Part shown: positions 27,010 to 36,455 of the stretch, piece by piece
Numbering within the stretch: the first letter of the stretch is position 1
Layout: every line of letters starts with the position of its first letter
Source: Trinickia mobilis
GTDB taxonomy: Bacteria > Pseudomonadota > Gammaproteobacteria > Burkholderiales > Burkholderiaceae
Assembly (NCBI RefSeq): GCF_017315705.1
Contig: NZ_JAFLRF010000030.1
Coordinates: 1 to 64,000 of the forward strand
Reading direction: 5' to 3'
Length of the DNA stretch: 64,000 nucleotides
Made by a program: the position numbers and the translations under genes
The notes under the pieces: model-generated
Seen by the model: the letters and a program-made list of their open reading frames with translations, nothing else
Databases searched by the model: none
Told to the model about the DNA's origin: nothing

Positions 27010-28467
27010 TCAGGGCACCCGGCTGGCCTGCGACACGAACTTGGTGACGAGGTAGCCATCGAACGTCTCAATGCCTCCTTCACTGCCCATACCGCTCTCC
27101 TTCACACCGCCCAACGGCGTTTCGGCCAGCGCCAGGCCGGAATGGTTGATGCCAACCATTCCGGCTTCGATACGGCCAGCAACGTATTCGGCGGTCGCGA
27201 TCGAATTGGTGAACACATAGGAAGCCAGGCCGTATGGCAGCGCGTTGGCACGTGCCAATGCCTCTTCAGTGGTACTGAATTTTGTGATTGGCACAACGGG
27301 GCCGAACGGTTCCTCGACCATCAGGCGCGCGTCGTCGGGCACGCCGGTGAGGATGGTAGGGGGGAAGAAGCAACCTGTTTCAGACAGACGACTGCCGCCA
27401 CACACCAGCGATGCCCCGCGCTCCCGCGCGTCCGTCACCAGGGACAGCATTGCGTCCACGCGTCGCTCGTGGGCCAGCGGCCCCATCTGGGTCTGCGGAT
27501 CGAGGCCGTCTCCGACCCGTAGCGGTGCGTATTCGGCGGTGAAGGCATCCACGAACCGCTCATAGGCTCTTTCGTGCACGAAGAAGCGGCTCGGTGCCAT
27601 GCAGACCTGACCGGCATTGCGTGTCTTGGTACGCGCCAGAAAACGCGCGGCCTGTTCCACGTCGGAATCGTCGAACACCAGCACCGGCGAGTGGCCACCC
27701 AGTTCCATCGTCATGCGCTTCATCTGCGCGCCGGCCATCGAAGCCAGCTGTTTGCCGACAGTGGCGGAGCCCGTGAACGAAATCTTTCGCACCGCCGGAG
27801 CGTTGATCAGATGCGTGGAAACCTCGGACGGCACGCCCCAGACGACGTTCAGGCATCCCGCCGGCAAACCCGCATCGTGAAATATACGCGCCATCGCCAC
27901 CACTGCGCTTGGCGAATCCTCCGGGCCCTTGAGCACCAGCGTGCAGCCCGCGCCCAAGGCAGCGAGCACCTTGCGTAGCGACAGGTTGAAGGGAAAGTTC
28001 CAGGGTGTGAATGCAGCGCAAACACCTATGGGATCACGGGAGACCGTCTGCTGCACGCCCGGCGTGCGCGCCGGGATCACGCGCCCATAAATACGCCGGC
28101 ACTCCTCAGCATGCCATTCAGCGTGCTCAGCGCAGCTTTGTACTTCCAGAATGGCTTCGGCCAAGGGCTTGCCCTGGTCGAGCGTAATGTTACGGGCGAT
28201 CTGTGGGGCGCGCTCCCGGATCAACGAGGCGACGCGGCGCAGCAATGCTGAGCGTTCGATCGCCGGTGTGTGTCGCCAGACCTGGAATGCATCCGCCGCT
28301 GCGTTCACGGCATCATCCAGATCCTGGGGCGTAGCGTGCGGCAAGCGGGCGAACGCCTTGCCAGTCGCAGGGTTAATCACATCCTGTTCGGGCCGCCCAT
28401 CGGCGCTCAGGAAACGGCCACCGATGTAGAGGGCAAGTGCTTCGTATTGTGCGGTTGTGGTGTCCAT
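27010..28467 (-). CDS. NAD(P)-dependent aldehyde dehydrogenase, succinate-semialdehyde-dehydrogenase type
   Basis: The ~485-residue enzyme has the ALDH landmarks: [20 protein letters not shown], the catalytic Glu in MELGGHSP and the nucleophile Cys in [24 protein letters not shown] and the final [13 protein letters not shown] complete the set. It should oxidise a semialdehyde or aldehyde to the acid. I take ATG 28467 as start; a TTG at 28482 overlapping the SDR stop is possible and would add five residues. It forms a leftward pair with the SDR upstream. Confidence 0.9.
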   Translation of the reverse strand: MDTTTAQYEALALYIGGRFLSADGRPEQDVINPATGKAFARLPHATPQDLDDAVNAAADAFQVWRHTPAIERSALLRRVASLIRERAPQIARNITLDQGKPLAEAILEVQSCAEHAEWHAEECRRIYGRVIPARTPGVQQTVSRDPIGVCAAFTPWNFPFNLSLRKVLAALGAGCTLVLKGPEDSPSAVVAMARIFHDAGLPAGCLNVVWGVPSEVSTHLINAPAVRKISFTGSATVGKQLASMAGAQMKRMTMELGGHSPVLVFDDSDVEQAARFLARTKTRNAGQVCMAPSRFFVHERAYERFVDAFTAEYAPLRVGDGLDPQTQMGPLAHERRVDAMLSLVTDARERGASLVCGGSRLSETGCFFPPTILTGVPDDARLMVEEPFGPVVPITKFSTTEEALARANALPYGLASYVFTNSIATAEYVAGRIEAGMVGINHSGLALAETPLGGVKESGMGSEGGIETFDGYLVTKFVSQASRVP

Positions 28468-28478
28468 GGCGGTCTGAC

Positions 28479-29237
28479 TCAAAGAAATACACTACCGCCG
28501 TCCACGGCGAGGGTTTGGCCGGTGACAAAGCCCGCACCATCACTAACCAGGTAAGCCAGTGCCGCTACGAGGTCGCTTGGCACCTGATCGCGCTGGATAC
28601 AGCGGCCGGCAGTACGAGCGTTTTCGCCAATACGGTCTTGCAGATCGGTCTGCAGCACGCCATCGCTTAGCGTGAAGCCCGGAGCAATCGCATTGACCGT
28701 AATGCTGTCCTTCGCCAGTTCCCGCGCAAGGGCGCGCGTGAAGGCAATGACGGCCCCCTTGCTGGCCACGTAGTGCGCCATATTCACCGGCCCCTTGATT
28801 GGCACAGTGGAAGCGATGTTGACCAAGCGCCCCCGACCGCTCTGGCGCAGATGTGGCAACACCGCTTTGGCGCAGTTGAATGGGCCCATCGTGTTGACTT
28901 CCATCACCCGCATCCATTCCTGATTGGTGATCTGCTCAAACGGCTTGAGCGTCAGAGTGGTAAACAGTGCGGCGTTATTGACGAGGCCATCGATTCCGCC
29001 GAACTCCGAGACTGCTGCGGCCGCCATGTCAGCGGCATCTGCCTCGCTGACAACGTCCGTGCGCACGCCAATGACTTGATGTCCGGACTCACGAAGACGT
29101 GCTGCTGCATCGTGCGCGCCACGCAGGTCGGCGATGACGACACGATGCCCCAGCTGTGCAAGGTGTTCGCTGAAAGCGTAGCCAATGCCGCTGGCACCAC
29201 CAGTGACAATAATGCGCTTGGGTAATTCAGGTTTCAT
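28479..29237 (-). CDS. Short-chain dehydrogenase/reductase
   Basis: The 252-residue SDR shows [15 protein letters not shown], the catalytic YVASKGAV and the closing [17 protein letters not shown]. It is followed with almost no gap by the aldehyde dehydrogenase gene, suggesting an alcohol-to-aldehyde-to-acid sequence. It is divergent from an IclR regulator whose control region holds two strong palindromes. Confidence 0.88.
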   Translation of the reverse strand: MKPELPKRIIVTGGASGIGYAFSEHLAQLGHRVVIADLRGAHDAAARLRESGHQVIGVRTDVVSEADAADMAAAAVSEFGGIDGLVNNAALFTTLTLKPFEQITNQEWMRVMEVNTMGPFNCAKAVLPHLRQSGRGRLVNIASTVPIKGPVNMAHYVASKGAVIAFTRALARELAKDSITVNAIAPGFTLSDGVLQTDLQDRIGENARTAGRCIQRDQVPSDLVAALAYLVSDGAGFVTGQTLAVDGGSVFL

Positions 29238-29366
29238 GGTTTCCTTCGCACGTCAGAAGACTTCAGGTGACAATGAGTGGTCTATGTTCCTGTGGGGCGC
29301 TTGCCCTGTGGTATGTAGCGCAATATCGGCAAAGGCTGATCGGGTGTCAACGAACCCGGCTCCAAT

Positions 29367-29404
29367 GTCCGGATACCGGACTTTTGTACGAAATTCGAAT
29401 TTCG
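29367..29404. promoter_or_regulatory. Two palindromic operators before the IclR gene
   Basis: 29367-29381 is GTCCGGATACCGGAC (6-bp arms) and 29389-29404 is the perfect 16-bp palindrome CGAAATTCGAATTTCG, 9 bp before the IclR start codon. IclR-family proteins bind short palindromes of this kind; here they could block the regulator's own promoter and control the divergent SDR/ALDH genes. Confidence 0.6.
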
Positions 29405-29413
29405 CGAGGGTCT

Positions 29414-30199
29414 ATGGCGTCTCATGCGGGCGAGAAAGAATCACGGGAAAACGAACCCGAATACGTGATGGGGCTCGAAAAAGGGCTGTCCATCATCGAA
29501 GCATTCGGTATGAAAAGAGGGCCGTTGACCGTGACACAGGCGGCGGAGATAACCGGCCATACAAAGGGTTCGGTACGACGCAGTTTGCTGACGCTGTGCA
29601 GGCTGGGCTATGCCGCGCAGAACGGTCACAGTTTTGTCCTGGCACCACGCGCACTGAGGCTGGGCTACGCATATGTAGCCTCTGATCCGTTGACCAAGGT
29701 CGCGCAACCTATCCTGGAGATCACCAGCGAACGCACGCAAGAGTCTGCCTCGATCGCTGTGCTGGATTTGCAGGATGCAGTCTTCGTAGCGCGCTCAACG
29801 CATCGGCGCAGCCTGTCGAGCGGTTTGGGTGTTGGCTCGCGCTTGCCTGCTTACTGTAGTGCCACAGGGCGCGTTCTGCTGTCGGGGCGGCCGCCGGCCG
29901 AGGTGAGATTCATGCTGAACAGAATGGCACGTCCCGCTCTGACGCCTCACACCCTCACTACGACCTCCAGCATCATGAAAGAGATCGAGTTTGTGGGCAG
30001 ACACGGGTACGCCATCATCGATGAAGAACTGGAGATTGGAATTCGCTCAATCGCCGTTCCGATCCGCAACGCGCGTGGCGAAATGATTGCGGCCATGAGT
30101 CTTTCGGTGGCCACAAGCCGCATGACGCGCGAAGGCGTAGTGGAACACCTGCTGCCAGAACTTGAGATCGCACGCCGCCACCTTGCCGCCCTGTTGTAG
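29414..30199 (+). CDS. IclR-family transcriptional regulator, divergent from SDR/ALDH
   Basis: The 261-residue protein has an N-terminal winged helix (GLEKGLSIIEAFGMKRGPLT, later GSVRRSLLTLCRLGY) and the IclR effector domain with its signature [18 protein letters not shown] and the C-terminal DEELEIGIRSIAVPIRN. The pair [14 protein letters not shown] is typical of PcaR/PobR-type regulators of aromatic catabolism. I chose ATG 29414 (GCGAGGG upstream); the frame is open further up. Confidence 0.85.
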   Translation: MASHAGEKESRENEPEYVMGLEKGLSIIEAFGMKRGPLTVTQAAEITGHTKGSVRRSLLTLCRLGYAAQNGHSFVLAPRALRLGYAYVASDPLTKVAQPILEITSERTQESASIAVLDLQDAVFVARSTHRRSLSSGLGVGSRLPAYCSATGRVLLSGRPPAEVRFMLNRMARPALTPHTLTTTSSIMKEIEFVGRHGYAIIDEELEIGIRSIAVPIRNARGEMIAAMSLSVATSRMTREGVVEHLLPELEIARRHLAALL

Positions 30200-30338
30200 C
30201 GCTCCGCCTGTCCGGCCATGCATCGTCAGCGAGCCTGTGTGGCTCGCAGTCGTGCGGTGAGTGGCGTGCACCATACGTCAGGAAACGCCGGTAGTCGGGC
30301 GCACTTCTCGCGGCCGAATACGCGAATCGCCAGCCGGC

Positions 30339-31127
30339 CTATAGCGAGCGTTGCAGACGCCCGGCGGTTTCACGCAGCGCCGGCAGGAAGCTTTCCCGCA
30401 AGGTATCGATGGACACGCGCCCTGAAAATACGCTCACGCTCAGCGCCGCCTCGATCTGGCCGGCGCTGTTCTTCACCGGCACCGCCATCGCCGACATGCC
30501 GATTTCCAGCTCTTCGTCGCTGATCGCGTAGCCGTCCTCTGCCGCGCGCCGGATCGCCTTCAGCACCCCCTCGAGATTGGCCACTGTGCGAACGGTGAAC
30601 CGTTTCATGGGCACGCTTTCGAGGTGCGCGCGCGCCTGCTCTTCAGGCAGGCCGGCGAGCAGCACGCGTCCCGTGGCTGAGCAATAGGCGGGCAGGCGGC
30701 CGCCGAGCTTCACGCCCGTCGACACGATACGGACCGCCTCCGCACGTGCGATGAAAACCGCATAACCCTCGTCCAGCACGGCCAGCGAGACGGACTCCTG
30801 TAGCTTGTCGCGCGTGCTCGCCAGCAGGGGTTGCGCAATCTGCGGCAGCGACGACGTGCTGAGGTAGGCGCTACCCAGCCGGAGCATGCGCGGCAGCGGC
30901 GTGAAGAACTTGCCGTCGTGGGCGAGATAGCCGTGCTCGACGAGCGTCAGCAGGCAGCGCCGCGCTGCGGGGCGGCTCAGGTCAGCCAGATGCGCCGCGT
31001 CCGAAACGGTCATGCGCGTGGTGTTCGGACCGAACGCCTCGATGATGGCCAGCCCCTTGGCCAGCCCCCCCATGCCTTCCTTCGCGTGGGCCTGGGTTGT
31101 CCCGGCCTCATCCTTGACGGGCGACAT
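30339..31127 (-). CDS. IclR-family transcriptional regulator, divergent from the dioxygenase genes
   Basis: The 262-residue protein has the winged helix [20 protein letters not shown] and the effector motif [18 protein letters not shown] with [17 protein letters not shown]. It is close to the IclR protein at 29414. AGAGGAG precedes the ATG at 31127; starts at 31169 or 31208 are also open. It is divergent from the ring-hydroxylating dioxygenase and is its likely regulator. Confidence 0.85.
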   Translation of the reverse strand: MSPVKDEAGTTQAHAKEGMGGLAKGLAIIEAFGPNTTRMTVSDAAHLADLSRPAARRCLLTLVEHGYLAHDGKFFTPLPRMLRLGSAYLSTSSLPQIAQPLLASTRDKLQESVSLAVLDEGYAVFIARAEAVRIVSTGVKLGGRLPAYCSATGRVLLAGLPEEQARAHLESVPMKRFTVRTVANLEGVLKAIRRAAEDGYAISDEELEIGMSAMAVPVKNSAGQIEAALSVSVFSGRVSIDTLRESFLPALRETAGRLQRSL

Positions 31128-31179
31128 AGCGCGCTCCTCTGTATTGACAGGGCTTTTGATGGGTGTCATATTGGGTCGT

Positions 31180-31200
31180 ATATCGAACAATGTCCGATAT
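31180..31200. promoter_or_regulatory. Inverted repeat between IclR and dioxygenase genes
   Basis: ATATCG-N9-CGATAT lies in the divergent control region, 53 bp before the IclR start and 91 bp before the dioxygenase start. It is a plausible IclR site or shared operator. Confidence 0.45.
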
Positions 31201-31290
31201 TCGAACACACCTGGGAGGGGCTGTCAACTGCAGTCCCGCCGAGGCCCCGGTAATCGGCGTTCGGCAAACGCCCTCTACGGAGTCAGCAAC

Positions 31291-32562
31291 TTGAACATCA
31301 TCCCCATCCAGCCGGCGCGCCGCGCCAGCATCGAGTGGCCCGCCGAGGGCGTCACGCGCGTGCCCTATGTGCTGTTCCAGAGTGACGAAGTCTATGCGGA
31401 CGAGCAGGAAGCGATATTTCGTGGTCCGAACTGGAGCTATCTGTGCCTCGAAGCGGAGCTGCCGAATCCGGGTGACTTCCGCAGCACGTTCATCGGCGAT
31501 GCTCCCGTGGTGGTCACGCGCGACACGGACGGCGAGCTCTATGCGTTCGAAAACCGCTGCGCGCATCGCGGCGCGATGGTTTGCCTGGAAAACGCGGGCA
31601 ACGCGAAGGACTTCAATTGCGTCTACCATGCCTGGACGTACAGCCTGCAGGGCGATCTGCTCGGCGTCGCGTTCCGGGACGGCATCAACGGCCAGGGCGG
31701 CATGAAGGAAGACTTCTGTCTCGGCGATCACGGCTTGCGCAAGCTGCGCGTTGCGACGCTGCACGGTTTGGTGTTCGGCAGCTTCTCCGACGACGTGCCG
31801 CCGCTCGACGAATACCTTGGCGAGGAGATCGTCGAACGCATTGCGCGCGTGCTCGAAAACCGCACGTCCGTCGTACTCGGCCGCTTCACGCAAATGCTGC
31901 CGAACAACTGGAAACTTTATTTCGAGAACATTAAGGATTCCTATCATGCTAGCATCCTGCATCTGTTCTTCACGACTTTCCAGTTGAACAAGCTGTCGCA
32001 GCGCGGCGGCATCATCGTCGACCCCAGCGGCGGGCATCACGTCAGTTATTCAGCAGTCGATCACGCGGCTGAAGCGGCGACGCAGACGGCCACGAAGGAC
32101 TACGCGGCCCAGAACATCCGCTCGGAGAGCGGCCACCGCCTCGAAGATACCTCGGTGCTCGCGGGCACCGACGAGTTCGGCGACGGCATCACCCTGCAGA
32201 TTCTTTCAGTCTTTCCTGGCTTCGTGCTCCAGCAGATCCAGAACGCCATCGCGGTGCGCCAGATCCTGCCGCGCGGCGCGCGCCGGACCGAACTGAACTG
32301 GATCTATCTCGGCTTCGAGGACGATACGCCCGAGTTGCGGGAAATGCGTCTGCGCCAGGCGAACCTCGTGGGCCCGGCCGGGTACGTCTCGATGGAGGAC
32401 GGCTGCGTAGGTGGCTTCGTGCAGCGCGGCATCGACGGGGCAAGCGATGCACGCTCGGTGATCGAGATGGGCGGCGATGGCACGACCAGCAGCGCGAGCC
32501 GCGTGACGGAAGCCTCGATTCGCGGCTTCTGGAAGGCCTACCGTAACGCAATGGGATATTGA
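31291..32562 (+). CDS. Aromatic ring-hydroxylating dioxygenase, alpha (Rieske) subunit
   Basis: The 423-residue protein binds a Rieske cluster through Cys90-x-His92 (CAHRG) and Cys110-x2-His113 (CVYHAW), with 17 residues between. It holds mononuclear iron through [13 protein letters not shown] (Asp216, His219, His224). It adds O2 to an aromatic ring with electrons from the reductase. I place the start at TTG 31291, with GGAG at 31279 as its ribosome site; upstream sequence in this frame lies inside the divergent IclR gene. The beta subunit follows after 2 bp. The benzoate/anthranilate-type arrangement alpha-beta-reductase is clear; the substrate is not. Confidence 0.9.
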   Translation: MNIIPIQPARRASIEWPAEGVTRVPYVLFQSDEVYADEQEAIFRGPNWSYLCLEAELPNPGDFRSTFIGDAPVVVTRDTDGELYAFENRCAHRGAMVCLENAGNAKDFNCVYHAWTYSLQGDLLGVAFRDGINGQGGMKEDFCLGDHGLRKLRVATLHGLVFGSFSDDVPPLDEYLGEEIVERIARVLENRTSVVLGRFTQMLPNNWKLYFENIKDSYHASILHLFFTTFQLNKLSQRGGIIVDPSGGHHVSYSAVDHAAEAATQTATKDYAAQNIRSESGHRLEDTSVLAGTDEFGDGITLQILSVFPGFVLQQIQNAIAVRQILPRGARRTELNWIYLGFEDDTPELREMRLRQANLVGPAGYVSMEDGCVGGFVQRGIDGASDARSVIEMGGDGTTSSASRVTEASIRGFWKAYRNAMGY

Positions 32563-32564
32563 CG

Positions 32565-33035
32565 ATGACGCAGGACATCCACCAACTGATCGCCCGTGCG
32601 CAGGCCGAATACGTGCGCTGCATCGACGACGGCGACCTCGGGCAGTGGCCCGAGTTCTTCACCACGTCGTGCGTCTACAGGGTCACGACCGCCGACAACC
32701 ATCGCCGCGGCCTCGTGGGCAGCATGATCTACGCGGCCTCGCACGGCATGCTGGTCGACCGGGTCGCGTCGCTGCGCGACGCCAATATCTATGAACGGCA
32801 CGCCTACCGCCATCTGCTCGGGCAACCGTACGTGATCAGTGACGACGGCACCGAGGCGCGCAGCGAAACCTCGTTCATGGTCGCGCGCATCATGCGCGAC
32901 GGGACCACTGACCTGTTCGCGACGGGCCGCTATTGCGACGTGTACGTGCGCGACGAGGCAGGCGTGCGGTTGCGCGAGCGGGTCGTCGTGTCCGACAGCT
33001 CGCGTATCGACACGTTGCTCGCGTTGCCGCTATGA
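32565..33035 (+). CDS. Aromatic ring-hydroxylating dioxygenase, beta subunit
   Basis: The 156-residue protein has the cystatin/NTF2-like form of dioxygenase small subunits: DIHQLIARAQAEYVRCIDDG, then WPEFFTTSCVYRVTT, and the C-terminal strand VRLRERVVVSDSSRIDTLL. It packs against the alpha subunit in a hexamer. It starts 2 bp after the alpha stop. The reductase gene follows after 55 bp. Confidence 0.88.
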   Translation: MTQDIHQLIARAQAEYVRCIDDGDLGQWPEFFTTSCVYRVTTADNHRRGLVGSMIYAASHGMLVDRVASLRDANIYERHAYRHLLGQPYVISDDGTEARSETSFMVARIMRDGTTDLFATGRYCDVYVRDEAGVRLRERVVVSDSSRIDTLLALPL

Positions 33036-33090
33036 CGCCCGCGAACCTGCCTTCGACCGACATCTGCTGACAACGCATCGAGGTGATATC

Positions 33091-34077
33091 GTGGATTTTC
33101 GCATTTCCGTCGCTGACAGCGACATAACGTTCCCATGCACGGCCGGTGAAACCGTGCTCGACGCGGCCGAACGCGCCGGCTATGCGGTGCCGTACTCGTG
33201 CCGCAAGGGCGTCTGCGCGTCCTGCGAAGGACGCCTCGTGGCGGGCGAGGGGCGTTCTCCGGTGCAGGGCGCAGTGGCGGCGCCGGTCGAGCGCGCGCTG
33301 CTGTGCTGCCTGCGCCCCGACACGGACCTGACGATCGCGCCGCGTCGCATCGAGAAGCGCGACCCCATCGCGCGCAAGACGCTCGAGGCCTCCGTGTATC
33401 GCATCACGCAGCCGGCCGGCGATGTCAGCACCCTGCAGTTGCGGCTGCCCGTGGGCGTGCGCGCGAAGTTCAGTGCCGGCCAGTATCTGCAGATCGAGCT
33501 GGAGGACGGCACGCGGCGCAACTATTCGATGGCGAATGCGCCGCACGAAAACGACAGCGTGCAGCTGCACGTGCGCCACGTGCCCGGCGGCCGGTTTTCC
33601 GAAGCCGTGCTGGGCCGCCTCGCGAAGGGCGACAGGCTGCGCATTGAGCTGCCGTTCGGAGAGTTCATGCTGCGCGAAGGGTCGAACAGGCCTGCCGTGC
33701 TGCTCGCGACAGGCACCGGGTTCGCGCCGGTGAAGTCGATCGTCGAGGATGCCATCAAGCGCAAGCTCGAGCGGCCGTTGCATCTGTACTGGGGCGCGCG
33801 CCGCGCCGAAGACCTCTACCTCGCGTCACTCGCGCAGAAATGGCACGACAGTGGCCGCGTAAAGTTCGTGCCGGTGCTGTCCGAAGCCGACGAGGCGTGG
33901 ACGGGCCGGCGCGGCTTCGTGCACGAGGCCGTGCTCGAAGACTTCGGTTCGCTCGCGGGATATGAGGTGTACGCATGCGGCAATCCGTCGATGACGAGCG
34001 CCGCGCGCGACACCTTCGTGAAGGCCGGCTTGCCAGAAGACGACTTCTTCAGCGACGCGTTCGTTCACACCGGCTGA
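33091..34077 (+). CDS. Dioxygenase reductase: 2Fe-2S ferredoxin, FAD and NAD domains
   Basis: The 328-residue electron-transfer protein has a plant-type ferredoxin domain first (Cys37-x4-Cys42-x2-Cys45 ... Cys72), then the FAD motif RRNYSMAN near 143 and the NAD-binding ATGTGFAPVKSI near 207. This order is that of BenC-like reductases, which pass electrons from NADH to the Rieske centre of the alpha subunit. The start is GTG 33091, with GAGGTG just upstream; a longer frame exists but only shadows the beta subunit. Confidence 0.9.
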   Translation: MDFRISVADSDITFPCTAGETVLDAAERAGYAVPYSCRKGVCASCEGRLVAGEGRSPVQGAVAAPVERALLCCLRPDTDLTIAPRRIEKRDPIARKTLEASVYRITQPAGDVSTLQLRLPVGVRAKFSAGQYLQIELEDGTRRNYSMANAPHENDSVQLHVRHVPGGRFSEAVLGRLAKGDRLRIELPFGEFMLREGSNRPAVLLATGTGFAPVKSIVEDAIKRKLERPLHLYWGARRAEDLYLASLAQKWHDSGRVKFVPVLSEADEAWTGRRGFVHEAVLEDFGSLAGYEVYACGNPSMTSAARDTFVKAGLPEDDFFSDAFVHTG

Positions 34078-34188
34078 CGCGCATGGCAAGGTTTGAACGA
34101 ACGCAGTCGTTTCCGATGCTGGCGATGGGGTGCCGTTCGACCATAAGTGATGGCGTTACCGGCAGCGCGGCACGCCGATCAATGGCCC

Positions 34189-34226
34189 CATGATCCTTGA
34201 CTTATGTAATGCTTAGTAGGATCATG
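34189..34226. promoter_or_regulatory. Long inverted repeat framing a possible promoter
   Basis: CATGATCCT (34189-34197) and AGGATCATG (34218-34226) are perfect 9-bp arms with a 20-bp spacer. TTGACT (34197-34202) begins at the end of the left arm. This fits an operator around the promoter of the decarboxylase-like gene at 34331. Confidence 0.45.
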
Positions 34227-34330
34227 CGACATAGGATAACGTGAGGTAGATCTGATCGGCCTCCCAGTCTGCCTGGCTGGCTCGGGCTGACGCTTTCGTT
34301 TCTATCGTTCCGCAACAAGGAGAAGAGGTA

Positions 34331-35329
34331 ATGGGAAATCACAAACTCCGGCTGTCTATCGCCGTTGGCAACTATGACCGCATGCGGCCGCTCATCGATG
34401 GGGATGTTCAGATCGACGGCGTAGATCCGGTCTTCATGCTGCAGGAACCCGAGGAGATCTTCTTTCGCGCATTTCGGCACGCCGACTACGACATCTGCGA
34501 GCTGTCGCTCAGCAGCTATTCTGTCAAGGTGGCTGCGGGCACGTCGCCCTATACCGCCGTGCCGGTCTTTCCGTCGCGGGCGTTCCGGCATACGTCGATC
34601 TACGTGCGTGCGGACCGGGGGATCAACAAACCTGAAGACCTGAAGGGCAAGCGCATTGGGGTACCCGAGTACCAGCTCACCGCCAATGTCTGGGTCCGGC
34701 TTCTCCTCGAAGAAGAGTATGGGGTGAAAGCGTCGGATGTGACCTGGGTGCGCGGCGGTTACGAAGATCCAACCCGAGTCGAGAAAATTTCGCTGAACCT
34801 GCCGGACGACATCAAGCTGGAAGACGCCCCCGAAGGTGAAACCATCTCCAGCCTTCTGGCGGAGGGGAAGATCGATGCCGTCATCGGTCCGCGCGCGCCG
34901 TCCTGCTTTGACCAGGGCCATCCGCAGGTTCGGTATCTCTTCGACGATCCACATAAGACTGCGGCCGATTGGTATGCACGCACCAAGCTGTTTCCGATCA
35001 TGCACACGCTCGGTGTCAGAAAGACGCTCACCGATCAGCATCCGTGGCTGCCGGCTGCACTCGTCAAGGCATTCGAGAAATCGAAGGCCCTCGCGCTCGC
35101 GCGCCTCAGCGAGACCGGTGCGACCAAGGTTACTTTGCCGTTCGTCGAAGACCAGTTGCGGGCGGCGCGCAAGCTGATGGGCTTCGACTTCTGGCCGTAC
35201 GGCTTCAAGGAAAACGAGCAGACTATCGACCGCTTCCTTGCACGCCATCATGCCGAGGGATTGTCCAGCCGTCGGCTTGAGGCGCGTGAGTTGTTCCATC
35301 CTGCCAGCCTCGAAAGCTTCAAGATCTGA
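34331..35329 (+). CDS. 4,5-dihydroxyphthalate decarboxylase-like protein
   Basis: The 332-residue protein has no signal peptide and matches the length and motifs of the Pht5 decarboxylase group, which shares the fold of type II periplasmic binding proteins: LRLSIAVGNYDRMRPLIDG, later DYDICELSLSSY and KGKRIGVPEYQLTANVW. AAGGAGAAGAGG precedes the ATG. The family removes a carboxyl group from 4,5-dihydroxyphthalate to give protocatechuate. Lying downstream of the dioxygenase genes, it may act on a dihydroxylated product of that enzyme. The family also contains many uncharacterised members, so the substrate is open. Confidence 0.75.
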   Translation: MGNHKLRLSIAVGNYDRMRPLIDGDVQIDGVDPVFMLQEPEEIFFRAFRHADYDICELSLSSYSVKVAAGTSPYTAVPVFPSRAFRHTSIYVRADRGINKPEDLKGKRIGVPEYQLTANVWVRLLLEEEYGVKASDVTWVRGGYEDPTRVEKISLNLPDDIKLEDAPEGETISSLLAEGKIDAVIGPRAPSCFDQGHPQVRYLFDDPHKTAADWYARTKLFPIMHTLGVRKTLTDQHPWLPAALVKAFEKSKALALARLSETGATKVTLPFVEDQLRAARKLMGFDFWPYGFKENEQTIDRFLARHHAEGLSSRRLEARELFHPASLESFKI

Positions 35330-35494
35330 TTCCAGCGGAATATCGCATGTCCGCCAACGAACAGGCGGACGTGCGAACATGATTCAAGATTCAACCTCCG
35401 TGCCACGTGATTTTCCGGGCAAGCCAACCCCACGACGTGTCAAGCGAAGGCCGATATGGGTTGCGATTGGTCGCGCTTATACGGCCGGGCTGCT

Positions 35495-35582
35495 GCGGTA
35501 AGCGCCATCGCCGTGAGGTGGCCAAAAGTCAACGCTGGGCCCGGCGTGATTCCCGCGCCGATCTATTGGCCACTCACGGGCT
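35495..35582 (-). pseudogene. C-terminal remnant of a second flavoprotein gene
   Basis: Directly after the Fe-S subunit stop, the - strand reads KPVSGQ-stop-IGAGITPGPALTFGHLTAMAL. It aligns with the end of the flavoprotein at 18795 (GGHYIGAGITLGPAITFGYL). It has a stop where the intact copy has Tyr, and no gene upstream. A second flavoprotein gene once followed the Mo/Fe-S genes and has been deleted except for this tail. Confidence 0.75.
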
Positions 35583-36455
35583 TCAGTAGAGTAGTGTGCC
35601 GAGGTTAACGCTGCCAGTGCGGTCTCTTGTAGCGATAACCTTTTCCGTTCCGCCCTTTCTCACCCGCAGCTCGATACGCGAGGACGGCGCAATCAGCCCA
35701 GAGAATCGGAAGTCGCCAAAATGATCGGTCCTGGTTGTGCGCTCGCTTCCGTCGGAGGAGTCGTGCAGGACAACTTCGGCGCCCTCCAGATTGCGCAGTT
35801 GACCGCCACCCAGGTCCTCACAGACGTTGCCCGCCACCAGATGGCTGAGTGCGTCCTCCAGATTCTTGTAGAAGACGCGCGGCTTGGTGCCGAACTCGGG
35901 GCGAATGACTGACAGATGGTCTTTCTCGACCATCTCCGCCAATTGGGCGTCCGCGATATTCAACGCACGGATCGCCTTGGTGGGGCAGGCTTGCGCGCAG
36001 CGCGGCTCTTTCCAGCCGGCGTCGAGCAGGTGAGCGTCGAAGTTCCAGTTCTGCGGCACCTGTTCCTGTTCGTTCCATTCGATCATGCCGTAAGGGCATG
36101 TCTCGACCAGATCGCGCCGGCCATGCGACTTGACCGGGTCGATCACGACGACACCGTCCGGACGCTTGTAGATCGCACCGTCCGACGCCGCTTTGACGCA
36201 AGGCGCGTTGTCACAGTGATTACAGGTCTTCGGGATATAGGTGACATCGACGAGCGAGCCCTCTGCGCGAACGTGACGTTCGATCCGGATCGTTTCCAGG
36301 CCTTCCGGCGGATGAGGCGCGGAATAACCCGGAAAGGCATTGCCGCTGTACTCGTCCTTGGTCGCGAGGACGCAATTTCTGCAATTGATGCAGAGTGAAA
36401 CGTCAACGACCAGCGCCCAGCCGCTCACGCTGCTTTCTCGAGTTTCGAGTCCCAT
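35583..36455 (-). CDS. Fe-S (electron-transfer) subunit of a molybdenum hydroxytransferase-like enzyme
   Basis: The 290-residue protein has ferredoxin-type cysteine groups: CINCRNC (22, 25, 28), CNHCDNAPC (78, 81, 86), Cys120 in ETCPYGMIEW, and CAQACPTKAI (153, 157). After about residue 215 comes a beta-rich transthyretin/Cna-B-like domain (LEGAEVVLHDSSDG, DHFGDFRFSGL). This combination is that of the small subunit of pyrogallol-phloroglucinol transhydroxylase. GGAGGTGG precedes the ATG, which lies inside the large-subunit gene (31-bp overlap). Confidence 0.82.
   Translation of the reverse strand: MGLETRESSVSGWALVVDVSLCINCRNCVLATKDEYSGNAFPGYSAPHPPEGLETIRIERHVRAEGSLVDVTYIPKTCNHCDNAPCVKAASDGAIYKRPDGVVVIDPVKSHGRRDLVETCPYGMIEWNEQEQVPQNWNFDAHLLDAGWKEPRCAQACPTKAIRALNIADAQLAEMVEKDHLSVIRPEFGTKPRVFYKNLEDALSHLVAGNVCEDLGGGQLRNLEGAEVVLHDSSDGSERTTRTDHFGDFRFSGLIAPSSRIELRVRKGGTEKVIATRDRTGSVNLGTLLY

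Noticed and set aside
31108-32040. 310-codon open frame on the - strand
   Set aside because: It is antisense to the dioxygenase alpha subunit, whose Rieske and iron motifs are unmistakable.
32839-33090. Longer start for the dioxygenase reductase
   Set aside because: The upstream part of the frame is a shadow of the beta-subunit gene; the GTG at 33091 has a ribosome site and begins at the ferredoxin domain.
34331-35329. Periplasmic ABC binding protein
   Set aside because: The fold is related, but there is no signal peptide and no permease or ATPase gene next to it; the decarboxylase group fits better in length and context.
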